A DNA stretch of 64,000 nt from Paractinoplanes maris (GTDB lineage Bacteria; Actinomycetota; Actinomycetes; Mycobacteriales; Micromonosporaceae): positions 372,001 to 436,000 of the forward strand of contig NZ_JALPVL010000005.1 of the NCBI RefSeq assembly GCF_023544465.1. Direction: 5' to 3'. The number at the start of each line of letters is the position of its first letter. Positions within the stretch are counted from its first letter, which is position 1. The translations under genes were made by a program, and so were the position numbers. Positions 1-9,048 of the stretch are shown piece after piece. The notes beneath the pieces were generated by a model. It saw only the letters and a program-made list of their open reading frames with translations, made no database searches and was not told the DNA's origin.

Positions 1-1
1 G

Positions 2-1213
2 GCCGTGCACCGCTGCACCGGCGTCGGCAAGTGCCGGGCCGACAACTCGGCACTGCACGGCGTCATGTGCCCGTCGTATCTGGCCACCCGCGAGGAGAAG
101 GACTCGACCCGCGGCCGGGCCCGGGTGCTGCAGGAGGTGGTCCGGGGTGAGTTGTCGTGGTCGGACCCGTCCGTGCACGACTCGCTCGACCTGTGCCTGT
201 CGTGCAAGGGCTGCGCGTCGGACTGCCCGACCGGCATCGACATGGCCACCTACAAATCCGAGGTGCTGCACCAGACCTATCGCGGGCGGTTGCGGCCACG
301 GTCGCACTACACGCTGGGGAAGCTGCCGTTCTGGGCCCGCCTCGCCGGGTGGACGCCGCGGCTGGCCAACCTCGGCACCCGGCTGCCGGGCATCCGCAGC
401 CTGGCCCTGTGGCTGGCCGGTGTCGACAAGCGACGGTCGGTCCCGGCTTTCGCGCGCCGCCCGTTCCGCCGCACGTTCCGGCCCCGTCCGAGCTCGGCGC
501 GACCCGTGATCCTGTTCGCCGACTCGTTCTCCGACGCGTTCTCACCCGAGGTGGCCGAGGCCACCGTACGCGTGTTGCGCGCGGCCGGATACGAGCCGCG
601 ACTCCCGTCCGGCTCGGTCTGCTGCGGCCTCACCTGGATCACGACCGGTCAGCTCGACCCGGCCAAGAAGATCCTTTCCCGTACGGTGGCCACGCTGGCG
701 CCCGACGCGCGCAACGGCATTCCGATCGTCGGCATCGAGCCCTCGTGCACCGCGGTGCTCCGCTCGGACGTGCACGAGCTGCTCCCCGGCTCCGACGACG
801 CGGCCGTGGTCGCCTCGTCGGTGCGCACGCTGGCCGAACTGCTGGCCGAGACCCCCGGCTGGACCCCACCCGACCTGTCCGGCGTCTCGGTGATCGCCCA
901 GCCGCACTGCCACCACCACGCCGTACTGGGCTGGAAGGCCGACGCCGACCTGCTCGCCTCGACCGGCGCCCAGGTCGAGCGGCTCGCGGGCTGCTGCGGC
1001 CTGGCCGGCAACTTCGGCGTCGAGATCGGCCACTACGACGTCTCGGTGGCGGTGGCCGGGCAGAACCTGTTGCCCGCGCTGGACTCGGCCCCCGACGCGG
1101 TGGTCCTGGCCGACGGCTTCTCCTGCCGGACCCAGGTGGCCGATCTGCGCGACCGCCCGGCTGTGCACCTGGCCCAGTTGCTGGACGGCATGCCCGGCCG
1201 CGCATCCGGGTAG
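2..1213 (+). CDS. FAD/FeS oxidoreductase, C-terminal part (5' end outside window)
   Basis: This is the C-terminal 404 or so residues of a larger protein, open at the left edge. It begins within a cysteine stretch (CTGVGKC...MCPSY) and has a ferredoxin-type motif CLSCKGCASDCP near residue 65. Two CCG-domain cysteine pairs follow (SVCCGL and AGCCGLAGNFG), typical of heterodisulfide-reductase or GlpC-like subunits. In actinobacteria this sequence type forms the FeS half of long proteins whose N-terminal half is an FAD-binding (GlcD/D-2-hydroxyglutarate dehydrogenase-like) domain, so the flavin half should lie upstream. It probably oxidises a 2-hydroxyacid and passes electrons through FeS clusters. 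The substrate cannot be told from this part. Confidence 0.85.
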   Translation, partial: AVHRCTGVGKCRADNSALHGVMCPSYLATREEKDSTRGRARVLQEVVRGELSWSDPSVHDSLDLCLSCKGCASDCPTGIDMATYKSEVLHQTYRGRLRPRSHYTLGKLPFWARLAGWTPRLANLGTRLPGIRSLALWLAGVDKRRSVPAFARRPFRRTFRPRPSSARPVILFADSFSDAFSPEVAEATVRVLRAAGYEPRLPSGSVCCGLTWITTGQLDPAKKILSRTVATLAPDARNGIPIVGIEPSCTAVLRSDVHELLPGSDDAAVVASSVRTLAELLAETPGWTPPDLSGVSVIAQPHCHHHAVLGWKADADLLASTGAQVERLAGCCGLAGNFGVEIGHYDVSVAVAGQNLLPALDSAPDAVVLADGFSCRTQVADLRDRPAVHLAQLLDGMPGRASG

Positions 1214-1223
1214 ACCTACCGCC

Positions 1224-1529
1224 ATGGGCTTCCTCTTCTGGCTACGCCTGGCCGTGCTGCTCGCCGGCGCCGGCGTGGCGGTCCACGGCTGCTACGTGCT
1301 CGCGACCGGCCGCCTGTCGGGCCGGTCGCGGGCCGCGTTCCGGTCGACCCGGGACGCCGGGATGTATTCGCTGTGCAGCGGGCTGGGTCTGATCTTCCTG
1401 GCCCTCGGGCAATCGGTCCCCGACGACTGGGATCTCTCGATCGTGCTCATCCTGATCGCGTTGGCCCTGACCCTGACCTTCATGGGGCTGGCCTTCCTCC
1501 GATACCGGCCGCGGAAGCGGAGCCGCTGA
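1224..1529 (+). CDS. small three-helix membrane protein, unknown function
   Basis: A 101-residue protein with three hydrophobic segments (about 5-27, 48-63 and 71-92) and a basic C-terminal tail (RYRPRKRSR) that should lie in the cytoplasm. It starts 10 nt after the oxidoreductase stop and is probably co-transcribed with it. I recognise no family. It is followed at once by a strong hairpin. Confidence 0.6.
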   Translation: MGFLFWLRLAVLLAGAGVAVHGCYVLATGRLSGRSRAAFRSTRDAGMYSLCSGLGLIFLALGQSVPDDWDLSIVLILIALALTLTFMGLAFLRYRPRKRSR

Positions 1530-1545
1530 GGCCTACCGCTTCCGC
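1511..1545. terminator. hairpin between convergent genes
   Basis: A perfect 10-bp stem (GCGGAAGCGG, 1511-1520, paired with CCGCTTCCGC, 1536-1545) encloses a 15-nt loop. It overlaps the end of the upstream gene and lies between converging stops, so it could serve both strands. There is no T-tract, as is common in high-GC actinomycetes. Confidence 0.6.
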
Positions 1546-1552
1546 CGGTCGC

Positions 1553-2443
1553 TCACCCGAGCAGGGCCCGGGCGACGGCGCGGCCGGAGAGCCAGGCGGT
1601 CTCCACGCGCGGGCGTCCGAAAGCGTCGCCGCACAGCCAGATCCGGCCGTCGGCCGCGTACGGGGCGTCGACCGGCTCGGGCTGAGCGTAGGTCCAGCGG
1701 TGCACGTGCACCTCGGGCTGCGCGGAGAGGGCGAGCACCTCACCGACGGCATCGGCCAGGAGCGGCCCGGCGGTCGCCGGGTCGTCGAGGTGCCGGGCGG
1801 CCAGCTCGGGGGTGGAATGCGCGACCAGGACCGGGGCGCCGTCGCCGCGGCGGTCGCCGTCGTCGCAGACGGTGGCCAGCGCCGGGTGGCCGTTGACGAA
1901 GGCGCCGCGCAGGTCGCCCCACTCGCGGGCCGGGTAGGTCAGGACGGCGGCGATCACCGGCTTCCAGGTCTGCGCCGTGGCCGCCGCCTCGACGGCCGGC
2001 GGCGGAGCAAGACGCAGCGCCTGCGGACCGGGCATGGCGAGCACCACGGCGTCCGCGTCCGCCGGCAACTCGCCGAGCTCGGTCGAAAGTCGCACGTCGA
2101 GCCCGTCCGCGAGGTCGGTGGCGAGCGACCGCAACCCCCCGGGAGCCGCCCATCGCATCGGCCCGGTCGTCGTCTCGCCGCCGGGATAGACCCGCAAGGT
2201 GTCGGTCCACCGCCGAGCCATCCCCCGCGACTCCCAGTCCTGGGCCTGCGCCGCGAACCCCGGATCGTCGGCCACGAAATAGGCGGCCCCGATGTCCGCA
2301 TAGCGACCGTCGTAGCGCTTGCTGGCCAGCCGGCCACCGACCACCCGGCCCCGCTCGAGCACCCGGACCCGGGCCCCGTCCTCGGTCAGAGCCCGCGCAC
2401 ACGACAGCCCGGCGATCCCGGCTCCCACCACGACAACGTCCAT
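1553..2443 (-). CDS. renalase-like FAD-dependent amine oxidase/oxidoreductase
   Basis: A 296-residue flavoprotein. The N terminus has the Rossmann dinucleotide motif VVGAGIAGLSCARAL, followed by ERGRVVGGRLASKRYDG (the GGR motif of NAD(P)-binding flavin amine oxidases). The C terminus has the second FAD contact IWLCGDAFGRPRVETAWLSG. Length and layout fit the NAD(P)/FAD-dependent renalase-like family. The substrate is unknown. The start ATG lies 6 nt behind a TAGGTT box, and the stop of the HTH gene at 2453 falls within that box, so promoter and upstream gene overlap. Confidence 0.8.
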   Translation of the reverse strand: MDVVVVGAGIAGLSCARALTEDGARVRVLERGRVVGGRLASKRYDGRYADIGAAYFVADDPGFAAQAQDWESRGMARRWTDTLRVYPGGETTTGPMRWAAPGGLRSLATDLADGLDVRLSTELGELPADADAVVLAMPGPQALRLAPPPAVEAAATAQTWKPVIAAVLTYPAREWGDLRGAFVNGHPALATVCDDGDRRGDGAPVLVAHSTPELAARHLDDPATAGPLLADAVGEVLALSAQPEVHVHRWTYAQPEPVDAPYAADGRIWLCGDAFGRPRVETAWLSGRAVARALLG

Positions 2444-2449
2444 GACCGG

Positions 2450-2455
2450 AACCTA
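2450..2455 (-). promoter_or_regulatory. putative leaderless -10 box (TAGGTT) for the renalase-like gene
   Basis: TAGGTT on the minus strand sits 6 nt before the ATG at 2443, the spacing expected when transcription starts at the start codon. It overlaps the stop codon of the upstream gene. Confidence 0.4.
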
Positions 2456-3292
2456 CCCAGTTCCCCGTCCGGCATCCCGCTGCGACGCGGCGAGCAGGCG
2501 CAATCCGTCGTGGGCGGCGCTGCCGGGCGCGGCGGTCAGGGCGATGAGCTGCTGCTCGGGGTCGGCCGCGTCGGTCAGGGTCGACCAGTCGAGGTCGAGG
2601 TCGCCGGCGATCGGATGACGCAAGGCCTTGGTGCCCGCGGTCCGGACGGCCACCCGGTGGTCACCCCACCACCGGCGGAAATCTCGATCCCGTACCGACA
2701 GCTCACCCACCAGCGTGATCAGGCGCGGATCGTCCGGGTCGCGCGCCGCCTCCATCCGGAGCTGGGCCACGCAGGCCCGGGCCGCGTACTCCCAGTCGAG
2801 ATACATGGCCCGCACCCCGGGGTCGCAGAACACCAGGCGGACGAAGTTGCGCTCGGTCGCGGGCAACCGGGCGAAATCGGTGAACAGCGCGGCACCGAGC
2901 GGGTTCCAGGCCAGGATGTCGGTGCACCGGCCCAGGACGAAGGCCGGAGTGCCGGTGAGATCGTCGAGCAGTCGCCGCAGCTGCGGTTGCACCCGCTGAA
3001 CCCGGCGCGGACGCGGACGACCGGCATCCTTGCCGGACAGCTCGAAGAGATAGGCCCGCTCGTCCGGGTCCAGCCGCAGGACCCGGGCCAGGGCGTCGAG
3101 GACCGGCTCCCCGGCCCGGCGCCGGCCCTGTTCCAGGCGGGTGTAGTAATCCGGGCTGATCGACGCCAGCTGCGCGACCTCCTCCCGGCGCAGGCCCGGG
3201 ACCCGGCGCCGGCCGTCGTCGGGAAGCCCGGCGGCGGCCGGGCTCAGCTCCCTGCGGCGGGCCTTGAGGAAGTCGCCCAGTTCGGTGCCCAT
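2453..3292 (-). CDS. HTH regulator with MmyB-like ligand-binding domain
   Basis: A 279-residue protein starting MGTELGDFLKARR. The N-terminal XRE-type helix-turn-helix includes GLRREEVAQLASISPDYYTRLEQGR. The C-terminal two thirds match the MmyB-like PAS-type ligand-binding domain (DILAWNPLGAALF, DPDDPRLITLVGELSVRDRDFRRWW). Proteins of this type usually control an adjacent divergent enzyme gene, here the hydrolase at 3380. The direct repeats GTGTCAC at 3301 and 3364 in the shared intergenic region are candidate binding sites. The window holds a second protein of this family at 48567, also divergent from an enzyme gene. Confidence 0.85.
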   Translation of the reverse strand: MGTELGDFLKARRRELSPAAAGLPDDGRRRVPGLRREEVAQLASISPDYYTRLEQGRRRAGEPVLDALARVLRLDPDERAYLFELSGKDAGRPRPRRVQRVQPQLRRLLDDLTGTPAFVLGRCTDILAWNPLGAALFTDFARLPATERNFVRLVFCDPGVRAMYLDWEYAARACVAQLRMEAARDPDDPRLITLVGELSVRDRDFRRWWGDHRVAVRTAGTKALRHPIAGDLDLDWSTLTDAADPEQQLIALTAAPGSAAHDGLRLLAASQRDAGRGTG

Positions 3293-3379
3293 ACGATCAA
3301 GTGTCACACCGCGGGACCGCCGCTGAGGGGGCCAGTTCTGTCCCTGTTCGCACCGGGCCTCGCGTGTCACCGTCGGGGC

Positions 3380-4267
3380 ATGAAGATCGACGTCACGTTC
3401 CCCAGCAGCAACCTCTCGCTCGCCGGCATCCTGTTCCTGCCCGACGCGGCCACCGCGGGCCGGCTCCCGGCGGTGGTCGTCGGCCATCCCGGCGGCGGGG
3501 TCAAGGAGCAGACGGCGAGCATCTATGCCGAGCGGCTGGCCCGTGAGGGGTTCGCGGCACTGGTCTTCGACGCCGCGTATCAGGGTGAGAGCGAGGGCGA
3601 ACCGCGAGGTCTGGAGAATCCCGTGCAGCGGGCCGAGGACGTCAAGTCGGCGGTGAGCTTCCTGACCACCCGCGACGAGATCGACGCGGATCGGATCGGC
3701 GGGCTGGGCATCTGCGCCTCCGGTGGTTACCTGTCCTTCGCCGCCCAGACCGACCTGCGGATGAAGGCCGTCGCCACGGTCAGCGGGACGGATCTGGGCA
3801 CGGTGATGCGGGACGGTCTCGGCCACACCCAGAGCCCGGCGGCCACCCGTGCGCTCCTCGAGCTGTCCAACGCCGCGCGCACGGCGGAGGCCCGTGGCGA
3901 GGGTGTCGCCCGGCAGGAGTGGATCACCGATGCCGTCGACGCGGAGACCTTCGAGTACTACCGCACGCCCCGCGGCCAGCATCCCCGTGCGGTCCAGCCG
4001 TGGCCGGTGCGCAGCCTCGACATGATCGTCCAGTACGACTCGTTCGCCCTGATCCACCTCATCGCGCCCCGCCCGCTGCTGATGATCATCGGCTCGGACG
4101 CGAACACGGCGTACATGAGCCGCGAGGCCATCGCCCGCGCGGTCGAGCCCAAGGAGCTGTTCGTGATCGACGGCGGCACCCACATCTCGCTCTACGACAC
4201 CGACGAGCACGTCACCCAGGCCGTCACCCGGCTCGCCGCGTTCTACAGCCGGCATCTCGCCGCCTGA
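3380..4267 (+). CDS. alpha/beta hydrolase, YcjY/dienelactone-hydrolase-like
   Basis: A 295-residue alpha/beta hydrolase. The oxyanion region is VVVGHPGGGVKEQ. The nucleophile elbow reads G-I-C-A-S-G-G, which places Cys, not Ser, in the canonical third position of G-x-Nuc-x-G. A late His lies in GGTHISLYD and an acid in IIGSDANT. A Cys nucleophile is known in dienelactone hydrolases and in the YcjY-like family, so this is not necessarily a defect. The gene is divergent from the HTH regulator ending at 2453, which probably controls it. The ATG was chosen because the protein aligns to family length from there. Confidence 0.8.
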   Translation: MKIDVTFPSSNLSLAGILFLPDAATAGRLPAVVVGHPGGGVKEQTASIYAERLAREGFAALVFDAAYQGESEGEPRGLENPVQRAEDVKSAVSFLTTRDEIDADRIGGLGICASGGYLSFAAQTDLRMKAVATVSGTDLGTVMRDGLGHTQSPAATRALLELSNAARTAEARGEGVARQEWITDAVDAETFEYYRTPRGQHPRAVQPWPVRSLDMIVQYDSFALIHLIAPRPLLMIIGSDANTAYMSREAIARAVEPKELFVIDGGTHISLYDTDEHVTQAVTRLAAFYSRHLAA

Positions 4268-4290
4268 ACCGGCCTGGGCACAATGGGCCC

Positions 4291-4605
4291 ATGACGAGCT
4301 CGGGTTCGGTGCGCACCTTCGACGCGGACGAGGGCTGGGGCGTCATCGACGGTCCCGATGTGCCCGGCGGTTGCTGGGTGTCCTTCTCGGTCATCGCGAT
4401 GGAGGGCTATCGGGCCCTGGAGCCGGGGCAACAGGTGTCCTTCCGGGCCGAGTCGGCCAGTCAGGACGGATACGCCTATCGGGCCACGAAGGTGTGGACT
4501 GAAGCGACCGAGCCACCCGACCAGCCGCAGACCTGGGGCAACTCCCAGGCCTACCACAGCACGCTGACGCTGACTTTCGACAGCCCCGATCAAGAGAACG
4601 GGTAG
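4291..4605 (+). CDS. cold-shock-domain-like small protein
   Basis: A 104-residue protein. Residues 1-70 resemble a cold-shock (OB-fold) domain: GSVRTFDADEGWGVIDGPDVPGGCWVSFSVI aligns with the usual G-x-V-x-x-F-x-x-x-x-G-x-G-F-I start. The aromatic RNA-binding motif 1 is only partly kept, since GWGVI replaces GFGFI. The C-terminal 30 residues are polar and unmatched. A role in nucleic-acid binding is inferred. It begins 23 nt after the hydrolase stop. Confidence 0.65.
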   Translation: MTSSGSVRTFDADEGWGVIDGPDVPGGCWVSFSVIAMEGYRALEPGQQVSFRAESASQDGYAYRATKVWTEATEPPDQPQTWGNSQAYHSTLTLTFDSPDQENG

Positions 4606-4684
4606 GGCTGGGCGTCGCGGCCGTAACCGCCGCCCGGGGTCACTCGTTGGTGGAGTTACCCCTCGCACTGATTCGGACGATTGT

Positions 4685-7237
4685 ATGGAAGGTGTGGTCG
4701 CCGGTCTGCTGGCCGGCTGCTCCGGCGTCATCGCCGTGCTGATGGCCCGCACTGCCTGGGAAGGACAGGCGGCCGGGCCCCGCCGGCGCGCCCTCGCCCT
4801 GGCCGGCGGCGTCGCGCTCACCGCGCTGGCCGGAGCGGCGAGCGGCCTGGCCGATCTGCTGGCGCCCGGGGCGCAGGTCGACGGCGTCCCGCTGGCGGCC
4901 GAGATCCCGCTGGTCTGCGTCTTCCTGGTGACGGCGCTCTATCTCCCCGCGCTGCTGCGCCCGCCCCAGCGGCGGGAGGCGCTGGCCCGGCTGCGGGTCG
5001 GGCTGGACACGCTAGGTGTGTGGGCGAGCCTGGTGTACGCGGTGTGGATGCTGCTGTTCGCCGACGGCGGCGAGCGGCGTGGCGCCACGATCACCGCAAT
5101 CATCTTCGGCGGCGGCGCGATCGCCGTCGCCGCGGTCACCGGCGTGCACGCGCTGCGCCACCGGGCCGCGCTGCAGTGGTGCGGGACGGCCGCGGCGCTC
5201 TCCCTGACCGGGCTGACGGCCCTCGTCATCGCCCGCGACTTCCCCGGTCAGGCCAACGCCGCCATCGCCGGTCTGGCCGCGGCGGCCGCGATCAACGTGG
5301 CCGCGGCCGGGCTGTGGCACGGCTCGGTGCGGATCTCGCCCGACACCCGGCCGGTGCCGCCGCCGGGCAGCGAGTCGGTCGCCAGCTTCCCGCTGCTCGG
5401 CCTGCTGATCCTCTCCTCGGCCCTGGCCACCGTCTACCACCTGATCGACGGCGGCCGCCTCGACGCCGTCTCGATCATGCTGGGGGCTCTCGCGATCACC
5501 GCCGTGGCAACCCGGGAATGGGTGTCGGCGACCGTGCTGCGCCGCCAGGCCCGGCACCTCATCGATCAGGGCAACCGGCTGCGCGGCCTGATGTTCGGCT
5601 CGGCCGAGGTGGCGATGATCCTGGACGCCAACCTGGCCGTGCGCTGGCAGTCGCCGGCCGCTGCCCGTCAGTTCGGGCTGTCCGATCAGGAGGTTCTCGG
5701 CCGCGCGGTGTCGGTGCTGGTCGACCCGGAGCAGGTCGAGACGGTGCACGCCTTCCTGACCGAGCGCCTCGAGCGTCCGCAGGCGAGCGCGCTGGCGGTG
5801 CGGCTGCGCGACGGCTTCGGCCGGTGGCGCGAGACCGAGTGGACCACGAACGGCGCCGACCCGGCCGAGCCCGGCCACACGCTGGTCGTGCACATCCGCG
5901 ACGTCACCCGCACCCACGACCTCGAACAGACGCTCCGCCGGACGACCCACCTCGACCCGCAGACCGGCCTGACCAACGCGGCCGGCCTGCTGCGGGCGGC
6001 CGAGCTGGTCCCCGACGCGGCCGCGATGATCGTCGTCGAGCTGAGCGGGCTGACCGCGGTCGGCGATGTGCACGGGCGCGACCTGGCCGAGGTGGTGCTG
6101 GTCGAGGCCGCGCGCCGGTTGCGCTCCCGGGTCGCCGACGCCGACATCCCGGCCCGGCTGAGCGAGACCCGGTTCGCGGTGCTGACCCACTGCGGCGCCG
6201 TGCGGGCCCAGCTGCTCGCGGGTCAACTGGTCAACGCGCTGTCCGCGCCCTACACGACGGCGGAGACGGTCGCCCACCTGTCGGCCTGGGCCGGGCTGGC
6301 CGACCTGACCGGCGACGACACCACCGACGAGGTCGTGCGCCGGGCGTCGCTCGCGCTGCGATCCGTACGGTCCGGGCCGCCGGGCGCGGTGGAGTGGTAC
6401 GAGGCGGAGATGGAGGCGCGGCTGCTGCGCCGATCGACGCTCGAGCAGGATCTGCCGGGGGCGGTGGCGCGCGGCCAGATCGACGTCAGCTATCAGCCGA
6501 TCCTCGAGCTGCCGGGCCGCCGTCCGGCCGGGGTCGAGGCCGTGCCGGCCTGGCGGCATCCGGTGCTGGGTGTGGTGGCGGCGGACGAGCTGCTGTCGCT
6601 GGCCGAGGATCTGGGGCTGCTGGTCACGATCGGGCACGGCGTGCTGCACCACTCGTGCCGCCGGCTCGCTGGGTGGCGGCGGCGGCACCGCGACCTCTGG
6701 CTGGCCGTCGACATCCGGCCCCGGGAGCTGGTCGACCCGGCCTTCCCGGCCCATCTGCAGCGGGCCCTGGAGGAGCACGACCTGCCCCACTCGGCCCTGG
6801 TCCTCGAGATCGCCGAGCACCACCTTTCCGACGTACGCGATGAGGCGCACCAGCCGCCGGTCGAGGACGTCGCGGCCGCACTCGGCCGCCTGCGGGCGCA
6901 GGGCGTGCGGACAGCCGTCGACAACTTCGGCACCGGTCCGACCACCCTGAGCCGCCTGCGCATCCTCCCGATCGACCTGCTGAAGATCGACCGCGAGGTG
7001 TTCGACCCGGCCCTGTCGTTCCGCCGGCCCGGCGCGGTGATGGACGTGGCGGTGACGCTGGGCCGCCGCCTCGGCCTCGAGGTGATCGCCCAGGGCATCG
7101 AGGACGACGCCGACCTCGACGCCGCCCGGACCGCCGGCTGCCGGCTGGGCCAGGGCAGCCTGCTGGGCCGCCCGATGCCCGCCGAACGCCTGGAGGCCCT
7201 GCTGGACCAGCTCCACGACGCCGGGCGCCGACCTTAG
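4685..7237 (+). CDS. membrane PAS-GGDEF-EAL protein with degenerate catalytic sites
   Basis: An 850-residue c-di-GMP-type protein. Residues 1-285 hold about eight hydrophobic helices, a PAS domain follows at about 300-415, a GGDEF domain at about 422-575 (opening DPQTGLTN) and an EAL domain at about 600-845. The GGDEF signature is replaced by SETRF (about 491), so cyclase activity is unlikely. In the EAL domain the first Glu (VEAVPAW), the LEIAE Glu and the LKID Lys are present. However, the metal-ligand Asn is Asp (VDIRPREL), DDFGTG is DNFGTG, and the general-base Glu of AEGVE is Gln (AQGIE). It is more likely a c-di-GMP receptor or scaffold than an enzyme. Confidence 0.85.
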   Translation: MEGVVAGLLAGCSGVIAVLMARTAWEGQAAGPRRRALALAGGVALTALAGAASGLADLLAPGAQVDGVPLAAEIPLVCVFLVTALYLPALLRPPQRREALARLRVGLDTLGVWASLVYAVWMLLFADGGERRGATITAIIFGGGAIAVAAVTGVHALRHRAALQWCGTAAALSLTGLTALVIARDFPGQANAAIAGLAAAAAINVAAAGLWHGSVRISPDTRPVPPPGSESVASFPLLGLLILSSALATVYHLIDGGRLDAVSIMLGALAITAVATREWVSATVLRRQARHLIDQGNRLRGLMFGSAEVAMILDANLAVRWQSPAAARQFGLSDQEVLGRAVSVLVDPEQVETVHAFLTERLERPQASALAVRLRDGFGRWRETEWTTNGADPAEPGHTLVVHIRDVTRTHDLEQTLRRTTHLDPQTGLTNAAGLLRAAELVPDAAAMIVVELSGLTAVGDVHGRDLAEVVLVEAARRLRSRVADADIPARLSETRFAVLTHCGAVRAQLLAGQLVNALSAPYTTAETVAHLSAWAGLADLTGDDTTDEVVRRASLALRSVRSGPPGAVEWYEAEMEARLLRRSTLEQDLPGAVARGQIDVSYQPILELPGRRPAGVEAVPAWRHPVLGVVAADELLSLAEDLGLLVTIGHGVLHHSCRRLAGWRRRHRDLWLAVDIRPRELVDPAFPAHLQRALEEHDLPHSALVLEIAEHHLSDVRDEAHQPPVEDVAAALGRLRAQGVRTAVDNFGTGPTTLSRLRILPIDLLKIDREVFDPALSFRRPGAVMDVAVTLGRRLGLEVIAQGIEDDADLDAARTAGCRLGQGSLLGRPMPAERLEALLDQLHDAGRRP

Positions 7238-8994
7238 CGCCGGACGAACTCGCGCAGGTTGACCAGCAGCACCGCGGCCGAGGCGACCAGCAGGGTGAAG
7301 GTGACGACGTAGCGGCCGTCGAACCACAGCACCACCAGCAGGACGATCGCGGCGACGGCCAGGATCAGGCGCAGCAGGACGGCCAGCAGTTTGCCGCGGA
7401 AGAGCCCCTCGACGCAGAGCAGGCCCAGCAGCCAGATGGCGGCGATGTCGAGGCCGGAGCGGCCCAGCGGTGAGACCGCCACGGCGATGGCCCAGAGCAG
7501 CAGCGGGGTGCTCAGCACGGCCCACCACGACATCAGCCGGCCACGCAGGCCGGTGGCCGCCTCCATCGGCAGGCGCCGGTGCATCAGGTGGGCGTGCGGG
7601 TGCTGGGCGACGGTCTCGGCCGTGACGGTGCGGGACTGCTCGTCGGCCAGCCGGGTCCGTTCCATCCGCAGAGCCAGCAGCCGGCGCTCCACCGGGTGCA
7701 GCGCCCGGACCTCGGGCGAGGCCACCGGCAGGCCGGCGGCGGCCCGGACGAGCTGGCGGCGCAGCGTCGCGATCTCGGCGTCGAGCGCCGTCAGCCGGTC
7801 GTCGTTCTCCCGGGTACGGAGCTCGACCAGCGCCCGCTCGGCGCCGGGGTTCGGGGCGACCTTGGCCAGACCGGCCCAGCCGACCGGGTCGGCCCACGAC
7901 TGCCGGGCGGTGCCGTCGCGCCCGTATCGGGGACCGGCCGGGCCGCGCTCACCACCGAGCCGGTCCCGGGTGTCGCGCCCCCACAGGCCGCGGTAGTCGC
8001 GCACCCATGGGGTGTCGTCACCGATCACCACCGGGTGCCAGGCTTCCGGCTGCCCGGGGCCGACCGCCCGGCCGTCGCCGCGGGCGTAGTCGACGTACGG
8101 GATGCCGACCGCCTGCTGTCCCTCGGCCGCCCAGGGTGCGAACAGCCGGGCCGACCAGCGCAGGACGCTGACCAGCCCGCGGAGCCGCGGCGGGCGTACG
8201 GTGATCAGATAGTCGCCGGGCAGATAGGCGCCCGAGTGGGAGCCCGCCCCGACGTGCACGACCGGGTGCCGCCCGCCGACCAGCGTGAGATCCGGGTCGT
8301 CCCAGCGCCGCCGCAGGTCGTCACCGGTCTCGTCGTGCGCCGAGAAGACCACCCAGCGCGGCTCGGGCAACCCGTCGGGCCCGGTCTCGCCGGTGCCGTC
8401 CAGATAGACGGTGACGTGCTCCCAGTCGGCCTCGTGCTCGTTGACCCCGCCGAACGCCGACCGCCAGTTGTTGAAGCTGTAGAAATACCAGTACTGGCAG
8501 ACGATCCACGGGTCGTCGCGCAGCACCCGGCCGTAATAGGTGAGCTTGTCCGGCTTCAGGTGGTCGCGCTGGAGCAGGAACGAGTGGGCCGCGCTGCCGC
8601 CGGGCACGCTGCCGCGGAAAAGCAGCGAGATCCGGTTGGCCGTGTCGATCAGCCGCGCGGTGATGCCGACCGACGCCAACCGGCTCGACCGGCGCAGGTG
8701 CGGGGGCCGCTCGCGCAACGGGATGTGCGACGCCCCGAGCCGCTGGTCGGCCCCGGCCACCAGCGACAGCGAGAGCGAGAGGCCCTGCTCGGCGCCGGCC
8801 GCCACGTCCAGCCCGTCGAGCGTCAGCATGCCCGGCGGCACCTGCTGCACGGGGCTCTCGCCGGGCTCGGCCCGCCAGAGCCCGGCCCGGCTCACATACC
8901 GCTCGGCCGAGACGGGAAAGAAGTATTCCCCCTGCGTGAACCGGGCCACCGGCTCGTAGGCGCGCAGCAGAAACAGCTCGTCCTCGTTCCCCAC
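7234..8994 (-). CDS. Vps62-like protein with C-terminal membrane helices
   Basis: A 586-residue protein. The middle part (about 170-270) carries a Vps62-type signature: QYWYFYSFNNW, then NEHEADWEHVTVYL, then GAGSHSGAYLPGDY. A helical, charged stretch (about 390-470) precedes three or four hydrophobic segments in the last 100 residues. No signal peptide is visible, so the main domain is probably cytoplasmic and membrane-tethered. Function is unknown. It starts at GTG 8994, 6 nt after a TAGCGT box. Its stop overlaps the stop of the convergent GGDEF/EAL gene by 3 nt, leaving no room for a terminator. Confidence 0.65.
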   Translation of the reverse strand: MGNEDELFLLRAYEPVARFTQGEYFFPVSAERYVSRAGLWRAEPGESPVQQVPPGMLTLDGLDVAAGAEQGLSLSLSLVAGADQRLGASHIPLRERPPHLRRSSRLASVGITARLIDTANRISLLFRGSVPGGSAAHSFLLQRDHLKPDKLTYYGRVLRDDPWIVCQYWYFYSFNNWRSAFGGVNEHEADWEHVTVYLDGTGETGPDGLPEPRWVVFSAHDETGDDLRRRWDDPDLTLVGGRHPVVHVGAGSHSGAYLPGDYLITVRPPRLRGLVSVLRWSARLFAPWAAEGQQAVGIPYVDYARGDGRAVGPGQPEAWHPVVIGDDTPWVRDYRGLWGRDTRDRLGGERGPAGPRYGRDGTARQSWADPVGWAGLAKVAPNPGAERALVELRTRENDDRLTALDAEIATLRRQLVRAAAGLPVASPEVRALHPVERRLLALRMERTRLADEQSRTVTAETVAQHPHAHLMHRRLPMEAATGLRGRLMSWWAVLSTPLLLWAIAVAVSPLGRSGLDIAAIWLLGLLCVEGLFRGKLLAVLLRLILAVAAIVLLVVLWFDGRYVVTFTLLVASAAVLLVNLREFVRR

Positions 8995-9000
8995 GTCGGC

Positions 9001-9006
9001 ACGCTA
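9001..9006 (-). promoter_or_regulatory. putative leaderless -10 box (TAGCGT), minus strand
   Basis: TAGCGT lies 6 nt before the GTG at 8994. The same hexamer precedes the starts at 9063, 34851 and 62189. Confidence 0.4.
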
Positions 9007-9048
9007 CCGCCCGCGGGGCCGGGACATCACCTTTCCCCAGCGTCGCGA

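Noticed and set aside
1373-3379. A 964-codon plus-strand frame running into the hydrolase gene
   Set aside because: Only its last 295 codons match a protein family. The earlier part is Arg/Gly/Pro-rich shadow of the two minus-strand genes.
5012-7897. A 961-codon minus-strand frame
   Set aside because: It is the mirror of the GGDEF/EAL gene, which has clear domains. The frame itself has none.
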